From the NCBI GenBank assembly GCA_003516765.1, contig DPCD01000044.1, positions 747 through 11,432 on the forward strand: a stretch of 10,686 bases of DNA. The letters are read 5' to 3'. This document shows, piece by piece, positions 1-6,023 of this stretch (positions within the stretch are counted from its first letter, which is position 1; each line of letters opens with the position of its first letter). A model generated the notes under the pieces. That model was not told where the DNA came from and ran no database searches. It was given only the letters and a program-made list of their open reading frames with translations. A program made the position numbers and the translations under genes. The stretch comes from Clostridiales bacterium. GTDB taxonomy: Bacteria; Bacillota; Clostridia; Oscillospirales; Oscillospiraceae.

Positions 1-236
1 GCGCCCCAGCCGCCGTCGTTGATGCTGGAGTCGCAGATCATGGCGACCTTATAGGTCTTGCCATCGGACGCTGCAGGAGCGGCAGCTTCTTCCTTGGTTT
101 CGGTTTCCGCAGCCGGAGCGGCGGTTTCTTCGGTCGTCGTTTCTGCAGGCGTCTGCGTTTCTGCGGGCTTGCTTGCGCAGGCGACGAACGTCAGCAGCAT
201 GGCAGCTGCCAGGAGCAGGGCGAGTAACTTTTTCAT
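1..236 (-). CDS. BMP-family ABC transporter substrate-binding lipoprotein, N-terminal part (cut by window edge)
   Basis: Seen: the first 78 codons of a minus-strand gene. The protein opens with a lipoprotein signal peptide (Met-Lys-Lys, then a Leu/Ala-rich core) ending in a lipobox whose lipidated cysteine is residue 20 (FVAC). A Thr/Glu/Ala/Pro-rich linker of about 35 residues follows, typical of surface-tethered binding proteins. The mature domain then begins with YKVAMICDSSINDGGWG, the first beta strand and ligand loop of the BMP/PnrA family. The start ATG is preceded by GGAGG at a good distance. Known: BMP lipoproteins bind nucleosides outside the membrane and deliver them to an ABC importer. 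Context: it lies 58 nt downstream of the two permeases and the ATPase of the same transporter type, so it is almost certainly the binding subunit. The C-terminal three quarters lie outside the window. Family assignment is firm; the ligand is inferred. Confidence 0.9.
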   Translation of the reverse strand, partial: MKKLLALLLAAAMLLTFVACASKPAETQTPAETTTEETAAPAAETETKEEAAAPAASDGKTYKVAMICDSSINDGGWG

Positions 237-261
237 TGGGGTCCCTCCATATAAAATAGGA

Positions 262-290
262 TTTATAACGACGCCCGAAGGCGCTGTTAC
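262..290 (-). promoter_or_regulatory. Possible internal promoter for the BMP binding-protein gene
   Basis: On the minus strand GTAACA (290-285) and TATAAA (267-262) are separated by exactly 17 nt. The predicted start would give a leader of about 20 nt carrying the GGAGG site of the lipoprotein gene. The -35 box matches consensus at only 4 of 6 positions. Extra transcription of the binding protein would fit the usual excess of binding protein over permease. This is a prediction from spacing and sequence only. Confidence 0.35.
271..284 (-). other. Small intergenic hairpin with UUCG loop between permease and binding protein
   Basis: On the minus strand GCGCC and GGCGT flank a TTCG tetraloop, giving a 5-bp stem (one G-U pair) with an unusually stable loop. 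It follows the permease stop codon (295-297) by about ten bases and precedes the lipoprotein start. The sequence after it is AT-rich but has no clean T-run, so it is more likely a weak attenuator or an mRNA-stabilising element than a full terminator. It overlaps the spacer of the possible promoter. Confidence 0.3.
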
Positions 291-294
291 CGCT

Positions 295-1218
295 TTACCG
301 CTGTTCGCGGCGATAGGGCTGACCGTTTGCCCGCGGACCTGCCTGCTTCGTGCCGATCAGGCTCAGGACCAGAACTGTGGCAAGATACGGAATCATCTGG
401 AAGAACTGATAGGGGATGGCGATGCCGGAGACCTGAAGACGGATCTGCAGCGCGTCGCAGAAGCCGAAGAACAGGCATGCCAGCAAAATACCGCCCGCGT
501 TCCATCTGCCGAAGATCACCGCTGCCAGCGCGATGAAGCCGCGTCCGGCGACAATGCCGTCGGTGTAGGTGCTCGAGTAGCAGGTGGTGAGGTAAGCGCC
601 GCCGATGCCGGCAAGCGCGCCGCAGATCACGCAGGAAAGATACTTGATACCAATGACGTGGATGCCGAGCGTCGCTGCCGCCTGCGGATGCTCGCCGACG
701 GATTTGTAGCTCAGACCTGCGCGGGTCCGGGCAAAGAAGACGGCAGTAAAGGCGACGAACAGCAGCGTCAGATACACCATCGGACTCTGGTCAAACAGCA
801 GCGCGCCGATCACAGGGATGTCCTTGAGACCCGGAATGGCAACCGAGGACATGGTGACGATCTGCTTGAGGTCCGAGCCGGTGCCGAAGTACACGCGGTA
901 GATAAAGGACGCGAGCGCCGGGGCAAAGATGTTGATTGCCATGCCGTAGACCGTATGGTTGGCGCAGAGCGTGATGGTAGAAAAGGCATAGATCATGTTG
1001 ACCGCAATGCCGGCAAGCGCGCCGCACAGAAGCCCCAGCCAGTTGGAGCCCGTGATGTAGCACACCAAGAAGCCCACCAGCGCGCCGATGGAGGCAAGAC
1101 CCTCCAGACCGATATTGACCATACCGGCTCTCTGCCCGTACAGCTCGGCGAGCGAAATGAGCAGCACCGGAATTGCCAGACGAACGGTTGCAAGCAGCAG
1201 ACTCGAAATCCAATCCAT
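295..1218 (-). CDS. BMP-type nucleoside ABC transporter, second permease subunit (NupQ/YufQ-like)
   Basis: A 307-residue, strongly hydrophobic protein with about eight to nine predicted membrane segments, of the BPD_transp_2 (PF02653) permease family. The conserved coupling segment MVNIGLEG near residues 30-40 is characteristic of the smaller permease of BMP-dependent transporters. Known: two such permeases form the membrane channel and are energised by a double-domain ATPase. The chosen start (ATG giving MDWISS) shares one base with the TAA stop of the preceding permease gene (TAATG) and has AGGAAGG upstream. An in-frame codon 45 nt further upstream would run deep into the other gene and is less likely. 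Length is normal for the family and no defect is seen. The substrate is probably nucleosides, by analogy with characterised relatives; the sequence alone does not prove it. Confidence 0.9.
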   Translation of the reverse strand: MDWISSLLLATVRLAIPVLLISLAELYGQRAGMVNIGLEGLASIGALVGFLVCYITGSNWLGLLCGALAGIAVNMIYAFSTITLCANHTVYGMAINIFAPALASFIYRVYFGTGSDLKQIVTMSSVAIPGLKDIPVIGALLFDQSPMVYLTLLFVAFTAVFFARTRAGLSYKSVGEHPQAAATLGIHVIGIKYLSCVICGALAGIGGAYLTTCYSSTYTDGIVAGRGFIALAAVIFGRWNAGGILLACLFFGFCDALQIRLQVSGIAIPYQFFQMIPYLATVLVLSLIGTKQAGPRANGQPYRREQR

Positions 1219-2285
1219 TATGCCGCACCTTCCTTTCTCTTGCCGAAGACGCGGCTTTTCCACGCCTCAAATTCCGGGAGCTTCGTCAGCGCCATACCGG
1301 CGACCGAGAAGACGATCACAAGCGCCTGAATGATATCCGACACGCTGGTCGGAACGCCGGTCGCCGCCTGCATGGTCGTCGAGCCTACGCGCAGAACCGC
1401 GAAGAACAGCGCAACGACCATCGTGGCAATCGGATGCAGCTGACCGATCAGCGCCATTGCAACGCCGTCGAAGCCGTAGCCCGCGCCGAAGCCGTTAATT
1501 AACCGGAACTGGGTGCCGAGAAGCTCTGCGCTGCCGCCCAGACCTGCAATCGCGCCGGAGACGATGAAGCTTGCCAGCATGTAGCGCCCGACGGGGATGC
1601 CGTTAAACCGGCTTGCCGTCATGTTGTAGCCGACCGCGCGCAGCCGGAAGCCGGCGTTGGTCCAGAACAGCACATAATAAAGAAGCAGACCTACCGCAAT
1701 CGCGATGACAAGACCCCACGTAAAGCGCATGCCGGAGATGATACGCGGCAGATGCACCGCTTCGTCGATGGCAGGCGTCTGGGGGACGGAGGCGTCGCGA
1801 ATCCAGCTGGTGTAGATGACGCCCATGAGAAGCGTCGCCACATAGTTGAGCATGATGGAGATGATCATTTCATTCTGTCCGCGCGTGATCTTGAGAACGC
1901 CCGGAATCATGCCCCAGATGCCGCCGGCAAGCGCACCGGCAAGCAGCGCCAGAACGATGCCCGCAACGCCGGTCAGACCGGTGAAGTAGCAGGTGAGAAA
2001 CGCTGCCATCGAGCCCATCAGGAACTGCCCCTCGCCGCCGAGGTTAAATACGCCGCATTTATACGCGAAGCACGCGCAGAGGGCGGTGAACATGAGAGGC
2101 GTCGCTTTGGTCAGCGTCGTGCCGATGCCGGCTTTTGAGCCGAACGCGCCCTGAAACAGGAATTTGACCGCCTGAAACGGGTCTGCACCCAGCGCTGCCA
2201 TGATGATGCCGCCAATGAGGAAGGCAAGCAGAATCGACAGCAGCGGCACCAGAAACGCGCCAAACGCTTTTTTCAGTTTTTCCAT
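1218..2285 (-). CDS. BMP-type nucleoside ABC transporter, first permease subunit (NupP/YufP-like)
   Basis: A 355-residue integral membrane protein of the BPD_transp_2 family. It starts with a short basic cytoplasmic segment (MEKLKKAF) and a long hydrophobic helix (about residues 12-33), followed by further membrane helices. The signature FNLGGEGQFLMG lies near residues 85-96 and contacts the ATPase. This is the longer of the two permeases usually found in BMP systems. Start choice: the reading frame is open back to a GTG overlapping the ATPase stop, but the ATG at 2285 has AGAGGAGG eight bases upstream and gives the expected N-terminus, so I use it. It follows the ATPase by 14 nt and overlaps the next permease by one base, so the three genes are one transcript and translation is probably coupled. 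It looks intact. Confidence 0.9.
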   Translation of the reverse strand: MEKLKKAFGAFLVPLLSILLAFLIGGIIMAALGADPFQAVKFLFQGAFGSKAGIGTTLTKATPLMFTALCACFAYKCGVFNLGGEGQFLMGSMAAFLTCYFTGLTGVAGIVLALLAGALAGGIWGMIPGVLKITRGQNEMIISIMLNYVATLLMGVIYTSWIRDASVPQTPAIDEAVHLPRIISGMRFTWGLVIAIAVGLLLYYVLFWTNAGFRLRAVGYNMTASRFNGIPVGRYMLASFIVSGAIAGLGGSAELLGTQFRLINGFGAGYGFDGVAMALIGQLHPIATMVVALFFAVLRVGSTTMQAATGVPTSVSDIIQALVIVFSVAGMALTKLPEFEAWKSRVFGKRKEGAA

Positions 2286-2299
2286 ACTGCGTCCTCCTC

Positions 2300-3811
2300 T
2301 CACTTACCGGTCATGGCAAGGCTGATTTCTTCCACCGGCGGGTTCTTGCCGGAGAATTCGCCCATAATTTCGCCCTCGAAGCAGACGACAATGCGGTCGG
2401 ACATCTCGAGAATTTCATCGAAGTCCGCACTGATCAGCAAAATGCCCACGCCCCGGGCGCGCGCGCCGATCATCTGCTCATGGACAAAGCTCGTCGCGCC
2501 AATATCCAGACCTCTCGTCGGGTGCGCCATGACGAGCAGCGCCGGATCGTTTTCCAGCTCGCGCGCGAGAATGACCTTCTGCTGGTTGCCGCCGGAAAGC
2601 GAACGTACGCTCTGCGAGACGGATGTGCAGCGCACGTCGTATTTTTCTGCCATCCGTCTGGCGTAGTCATGGATCGCGCGCTTTTTGAGCAGAAGCCCGT
2701 GCCCCTTGCTGAAGCGCGCATCGTCCGCGTCTTTGAGCACGAGGTTTTCCGCAATTGACATGTCGCCGATCAGACCCTGCAGGTTCCGGTCCTCCGGCAC
2801 GTGGCAAACGCCGTGTTCGATAAAGCCGTTGGGATCGAAGACTGCGACACGCTTTCCCTTGAGATGGACCTCACCTGCGTCCGGCGCAAGAACGCCGGTG
2901 ATGAGCTGTGCCAGCTGCGTCTGCCCGTTTCCGTCGACGCCTGCGACGCCGACAATTTCGCCTGCGTGAATTTTGAGCGACAGATCGTTTAAGCCGCTGT
3001 GCTTCGAGGCTTTGTTGTAGTCCACATGGTCGAGCTCTGCGACGACCTCCGCGCCGCTGGCGTCGATCTTTTCATACTGCGACTCGGTCAGCTCCTTGCC
3101 GATCATCATGTTGGCAAGCTTCTGCCCGTCGGTGTCCGCACGGTTCACGGTGCCGACGATCTTGCCGAGGCGCAGGATGGTGATGCGGTCGGAGATGCGC
3201 AGCACCTCGCGCATTTTGTGACTGATGAAGATGATGGATTTTCCTTCGCCGATGAGCTTGTGCATGATGGCAAACAGACCCTCGACCTCGATGTCGGTCA
3301 GCGCTGCCGACGGCTCGTCGAGAATCAGAAGCTCTGCGCCGTGGTACAGCGCTTTGAGAATTTCGGTTCTCTGCTGCTCGCCGACGGAAATTTCCGTAAT
3401 GAGCTTGTCGAGCTGCACGTCCAGCCCGTATTTTTCGGACAATGCTTCAATTTCCTTCCGGCGCGCGGCGCGGTCGATGAAGACGCCCTTTGCGTGCTTG
3501 TCACCGAGGATGATGTTGTCGAAGACCGTCATTGCCTCGACCAGCATGAAGTGCTGATGCACCATGCCGATGCCGAGTTTGACCGCCTGACTGGGGGAGT
3601 CGATGCGGACCTCCTGACCGTTCAGAAAGATTTTTCCTTCTGTCGGCTGGTAGAGACCGATCAGGATGTTCATAAGCGTCGATTTGCCCGCGCCGTTTTC
3701 GCCGAGCAAGGTATGCACCTCGCCCTTCGCCACGGAAAAATTGACGTCATGATTGGCATAGAAATTGCCGAAGCGTTTGCTGATATGCTCCATACGAAGC
3801 AGTTCTTCCAA
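2300..3811 (-). CDS. BMP-type nucleoside ABC transporter, double-domain ATPase (NupO/YufO-like)
   Basis: A 503-residue ATPase with two fused ABC domains, as in sugar and nucleoside importers of the RbsA/MglA/NupO type. Domain 1 has Walker A GENGAGKST (37-45), the signature SVGEQQR (142-148), Walker B LLILDEP (161-167) and the switch histidine in SHK (198). Domain 2 has a degenerate P-loop (GVDGNGQTQL, 291-300) but a canonical LSGGNQQ signature (405-411) and HPTRGLD (430-436). A weak second site is normal in this family. Start choice: TTG at 3811 has AGGAG ten bases upstream; an ATG at 3793 giving MEHISK is an alternative lacking a good site. The frame stays open upstream, but those residues overlap the promoter and do not look like the family. 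It is the first gene of the importer operon and acts at the inner face of the membrane. Confidence 0.92.
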   Translation of the reverse strand: MEELLRMEHISKRFGNFYANHDVNFSVAKGEVHTLLGENGAGKSTLMNILIGLYQPTEGKIFLNGQEVRIDSPSQAVKLGIGMVHQHFMLVEAMTVFDNIILGDKHAKGVFIDRAARRKEIEALSEKYGLDVQLDKLITEISVGEQQRTEILKALYHGAELLILDEPSAALTDIEVEGLFAIMHKLIGEGKSIIFISHKMREVLRISDRITILRLGKIVGTVNRADTDGQKLANMMIGKELTESQYEKIDASGAEVVAELDHVDYNKASKHSGLNDLSLKIHAGEIVGVAGVDGNGQTQLAQLITGVLAPDAGEVHLKGKRVAVFDPNGFIEHGVCHVPEDRNLQGLIGDMSIAENLVLKDADDARFSKGHGLLLKKRAIHDYARRMAEKYDVRCTSVSQSVRSLSGGNQQKVILARELENDPALLVMAHPTRGLDIGATSFVHEQMIGARARGVGILLISADFDEILEMSDRIVVCFEGEIMGEFSGKNPPVEEISLAMTGK

Positions 3812-3840
3812 TCGTCCCACTCTCCTTTTGCTGAAGTATG

Positions 3841-3885
3841 CCCGCGCCCATCGGAAGCGGCAAGCCGGTGAGATGCGCCGCCGGG
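3841..3885 (-). other. Structured 5' leader of the importer mRNA
   Basis: Between the predicted transcription start (about 3892) and the ATPase start there are roughly 80 nt of GC-rich leader. On the minus strand CCCG at 3885 can pair with CGGG ending at 3841, continuing with bulges to CATC/GATG. A smaller CGG-CTTG-CCG hairpin lies inside. It does not match a purine, preQ1 or other riboswitch consensus that I know. It may be a plain structured leader. Confidence 0.25.
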
Positions 3886-3898
3886 TTCTATCACTTTT

Positions 3899-3927
3899 AC
3901 TATACACGATAACCCGTCATTTTTCAA
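3899..3927 (-). promoter_or_regulatory. Promoter of the nucleoside importer operon
   Basis: On the minus strand TTGAAA (3927-3922) and TATAGT (3904-3899) are 17 nt apart; each box matches five of six consensus positions for the housekeeping sigma factor. It lies in a distinctly AT-rich stretch directly after the stop of the U32-like gene, whereas all surrounding coding DNA is GC-rich. The 163 nt between the two genes contain this promoter and the leader; no terminator for the upstream gene was found there. Confidence 0.75.
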
Positions 3928-3974
3928 AATATTTTTTGCTCAAGCTATCTATTTTTTGATATGGGACACATGGC

Positions 3975-4877
3975 TCAGAACAGATCGAGGGTATTGTCCA
4001 GATACAGTGCCTCGCGCACGTGCAGATGATATTCCGGCTTTGTCAGATAATGGAGCAGAAACTCCAGCAAAAGAGCGTTTCCGAGCCCGCGTCCTTCGAT
4101 TTTGAATTGAGAAAAGCCCATGGGAAGATACGTGGTCTGAATGTCCTGCACGCCGATGAAGCCGGGACCTTCCATCGCGCGGGAGAAGCGGTAGCCGTTT
4201 GCCGCTTCCGGGGCGGTGCAGCGATGCTCCGGTCCGGGTGCTCCGAGATTTTTCCGGCTGACCGCTTCATAGCAGGCGCGCCGCTCCATACAGCCGGACC
4301 AGCAGCCCTCGTTGCAGAGAAACTCCGTCTTATCCTTGAGCGTCTGCGGCAGCGCCTGCAGCTGCGCAAACGACCGGTTCAGACGGAAATCCGGCACGAC
4401 ATAGGAAAAGTCGTCTCGTTCCAGCTCCTGCCGCAGCTGAGAAAACCGGGTCAGAACCTTCGTCGTCGACGAGACAAAATAGAGCCGGGGGTAATGCTTT
4501 TTCAGATATGTCAGCAGCAGCTCGGAGTGGACAATCACACCGTTCTGCGGTCCGGCAGAATCAGAAAACGCGCGGCACAGCGCGTTGCATGGACGGTCTA
4601 TCAGATGCTCGGGGCGCAGAAGGCAGTTGCTGAACGTCAGCCGGGCAGAGATGCCAAAGTCTTGCATCAGCGCCAGTACCTCCTGCGCGCCCGCAGTGCC
4701 GGAACCGACGCGCCCGCCGCCCCAGATGCAGCCTTCCGGTGCGCCGTAGATGGAAGCAATCTCGCACCAATCGTAAAAATAAGCCCGGTGCGCCCGGTAA
4801 AGCGGCAGAAATGCGCGGTAGAACTCGTAAAATTCAAATAAGCCCGGCAGATGAAAGTGCGCTGCCGGTTTGCGCAT
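3975..4877 (-). CDS. U32-like (peptidase U32/UbiU-UbiV superfamily-related) protein of unknown function with clustered cysteines
   Basis: A soluble protein of 300 residues with no signal peptide. Seen: an aromatic-rich N-terminus (FHLPGLFEFYEFYR), IYGAP and GGGR near residues 43-57, four cysteines arranged CX3CX3CX5C (188, 192, 196, 202) and FKIEGRGLGNALLLE at 258-272. Known: U32 proteins carry a KIEGR motif near the end of their barrel and a conserved cysteine cluster; in UbiU and UbiV four cysteines bind a 4Fe-4S centre. Inference: this is a compact U32-related protein that may hold an Fe-S cluster; a peptidase role is not supported by a visible catalytic motif. Start: ATG at 4877 has AGGA seven bases upstream; ATG at 4901 (eight more residues) lacks a site. 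It follows hxlR by 30 nt and is probably co-transcribed. The precise function is unknown. Confidence 0.75.
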   Translation of the reverse strand: MRKPAAHFHLPGLFEFYEFYRAFLPLYRAHRAYFYDWCEIASIYGAPEGCIWGGGRVGSGTAGAQEVLALMQDFGISARLTFSNCLLRPEHLIDRPCNALCRAFSDSAGPQNGVIVHSELLLTYLKKHYPRLYFVSSTTKVLTRFSQLRQELERDDFSYVVPDFRLNRSFAQLQALPQTLKDKTEFLCNEGCWSGCMERRACYEAVSRKNLGAPGPEHRCTAPEAANGYRFSRAMEGPGFIGVQDIQTTYLPMGFSQFKIEGRGLGNALLLEFLLHYLTKPEYHLHVREALYLDNTLDLF

Positions 4878-4907
4878 GGGCGATTCCTGTATGTTCGTCA
4901 TGCTGTG

Positions 4908-5240
4908 TTAATCCGCAGAGTCCGCGCCGGACATCTGCTGCTGATAGCCGGTTCCCCAGGCGACCATGGAGTCGAGAATCGGTCTCAAGCTGTAGCCGGT
5001 CGGAGTCAGCGTGTATTCCACGCGCGGGGGGACCTCGGCGTAGACCCTGCGTGTGAGAAGACCCTTTGCCTCCATGTCGCGCAGCTGCGCGGTCAGTACC
5101 TTCTGCGTGACGTGCCCGATGGACTTTTTGAGTTCTCCGAAGCGCTTCGTGCCGTCCATCAGATCGCGCAGAATCAAAACCTTCCATTTGTCGCCGATCA
5201 GCATCAACGTTGTTTCTACCGGGCATGCGGGTAAATCCAT
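4908..5240 (-). CDS. HxlR-family winged-helix transcriptional regulator
   Basis: A 110-residue protein with the full HxlR domain. It has CPVETTL at the N-terminus, IGDKWKVLILRDLMDGTKRFGELKKSIGHV as the first half of the helix-turn-helix, then a recognition helix with VLTAQLRDMEAKGLL and the wing VEYTLTPTGYSLRPIL. Known: members are small dimeric DNA-binding proteins that often sense reactive electrophiles or oxidants through an N-terminal cysteine; here Cys6 is in that position. Start: ATG at 5240 has GGAGG seven bases upstream. The frame is open for another 47 codons, but that extension lies in the AT-rich control region and is not family-like. It is the first gene of a two-gene unit with the U32-like gene and faces the SIR2 remnant. 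Autoregulation through the repeats at 5270-5299 is likely but unproven. Confidence 0.9.
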   Translation of the reverse strand: MDLPACPVETTLMLIGDKWKVLILRDLMDGTKRFGELKKSIGHVTQKVLTAQLRDMEAKGLLTRRVYAEVPPRVEYTLTPTGYSLRPILDSMVAWGTGYQQQMSGADSAD

Positions 5241-5269
5241 TTGAAAACCTCCAACCGTATTATTTTGGT

Positions 5270-5299
5270 ACCTACAGTACAATATTTTGCCTACCTTAC
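5270..5299. promoter_or_regulatory. Candidate HxlR operator: two direct repeats 19 nt apart
   Basis: ACCTACAGTAC (5270-5280) and GCCTACCTTAC (5289-5299) agree at 8 of 11 positions and are spaced 19 nt start to start, about two helical turns. They lie 30-60 nt upstream of the hxlR start. GTAC is also repeated around CTACA (5268-5280). Known: B. subtilis HxlR binds direct repeats upstream of its target. I could not place a convincing promoter here, so this remains a candidate. The 127-nt divergent gap otherwise holds the hxlR ribosome binding site and AT-rich DNA. Confidence 0.35.
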
Positions 5300-5367
5300 G
5301 AACGCACCTGTTTGGATTATTGTAATGCCAACGATGAGGAAACGCAACAAATCCTTTGCATATTTGA

Positions 5368-5907
5368 TTGGAGGCTATCAAAAAGAAGGTGGCAGTTGTT
5401 CGTGCAAATGGAAAGGCGGGATTTGATAAGCACCGCCTGTTCTACACGCAAAGAGACTATGGGCTGTTCCAGTGTTCAACGCCGTGCTGCCAGGAAGCCT
5501 TTGATAATGAAGCTGTAATCGGCGAAATGGTCGAGCGGCAGGAGAACAGGAAAGTTCCTGCAGAACTGCTGCACGTCTGCCCGCACTGCGGAAGCCCTCT
5601 GACGATGAATCTGCGCTGCGACGACCGCTTTGTCGAAGACGCGTGCTGGCATCGGGCAGCTGAACGGTACGAAAGCTTCCTCCGCACCCGCGCAGGGCAG
5701 AGAATGCTGTTTCTGGAGCTGGGAGTCGGGTATAACACCCCCGGCATCATCAAATATCCCTTCTGGCGCTTGACGGCGCGCAATCCGAAGGCGACCTATG
5801 CCTGCATCAACCTTGGCGAGGTCGGAGCCCCGCCGGAAATCGAGGACCGGTCGATTCTTCTTTCCGAGGACATCGGCGCTGCGCTGCAGGCGCTGCGCGA
5901 GGCGTGA
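5368..5907 (+). pseudogene. SIR2-family NAD-dependent deacetylase, C-terminal remnant
   Basis: The open stretch (179 codons from a TTG directly after an in-frame TGA) encodes the second half of a SIR2-type deacetylase. Seen from KAGFDKHRLFYTQ onward: zinc-binding cysteines at 36, 40/41 and 71, 74 (QCSTPCC and CPHC), NLRCDDRFVED, the NAD-site stretch LELGVGYNTPGIIKYPFW (117-134) and the C-terminal ATYACINLGE and SILLSEDIG. Missing: the whole N-terminal Rossmann part, with the GAG nucleotide loop and TTN-type motif that precede KAGFDK in intact relatives. The roughly 15 residues before KAGFDK do not look like the family, and neither other forward frame upstream restores it. The fragment cannot make a complete NAD site, so I call it a pseudogene. 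A GGAGG at 5370-5374 could allow some translation. It is transcribed away from hxlR. Family call firm; non-function inferred. Confidence 0.8.
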
Positions 5908-5959
5908 TGTCTGCGCGTCAAGACCAAAATTGCCGGCGTATGCGCGTCGTTTGCAGCAA

Positions 5960-5988
5960 TTGACTTCCGACAGGTTCGCGCTTATAAT
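5960..5988 (+). promoter_or_regulatory. Promoter of galM
   Basis: TTGACT (5960-5965) and a perfect TATAAT (5983-5988) are separated by 17 nt; the predicted start near 5995 leaves a leader of about 29 nt with AGGAG at 6011-6015. Eleven of twelve consensus positions match, so basal expression should be strong unless repressed. The rest of the 116-nt gap after the SIR2 remnant shows an inverted pair AATTGC (5928-5933) and GCAATT (5956-5961), the right arm touching the -35 box. Confidence 0.85.
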
Positions 5989-5994
5989 TCGAAC
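5974..5994. promoter_or_regulatory. Candidate operator over the galM -10 box
   Basis: GTTCG (5974-5978) and CGAAC (5990-5994) form a 5-bp inverted repeat with an 11-nt centre containing the TATAAT box. A dimeric repressor bound here would block polymerase. Short arms mean it could be chance; no regulator can be assigned, although the ROK protein encoded nearby is one possibility. Confidence 0.25.
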
Positions 5995-6023
5995 AGAAGA
6001 ACATTGCGGAAGGAGCATTCCAA

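Noticed and set aside
58..1329. Long open plus-strand frame of 423 codons opposite the permease genes
   Set aside because: It is antisense to two clear membrane permeases and the lipoprotein start. The protein is rich in Arg, Asp, Ala and Gln with no recognisable fold, as expected for an antisense frame in GC-rich DNA.
2999..3871. Open plus-strand frame of 290 codons opposite the ATPase
   Set aside because: Antisense to the motif-rich ATPase; no ribosome site or family resemblance.
3812..3898. Purine-type riboswitch in the importer leader
   Set aside because: The leader lacks the three-way junction and loop sequences of purine riboswitches. Only a generic GC-rich structure is seen.
3812..3907. 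N-terminal extension of the ATPase by about 32 codons
   Set aside because: It overlaps the predicted promoter and leader, and ABC ATPases of this family start close to the LLRMEHISKRF segment.
4020..4841. Open plus-strand frame of 273 codons opposite the U32-like gene
   Set aside because: Composition is that of an antisense frame. The minus-strand protein has coherent motifs and a good operon position.
5241..5381. N-terminal extension of HxlR by 47 codons
   Set aside because: The ATG at 5240 has an ideal GGAGG, and the extension lies in AT-rich control DNA with sequence unlike HxlR proteins.
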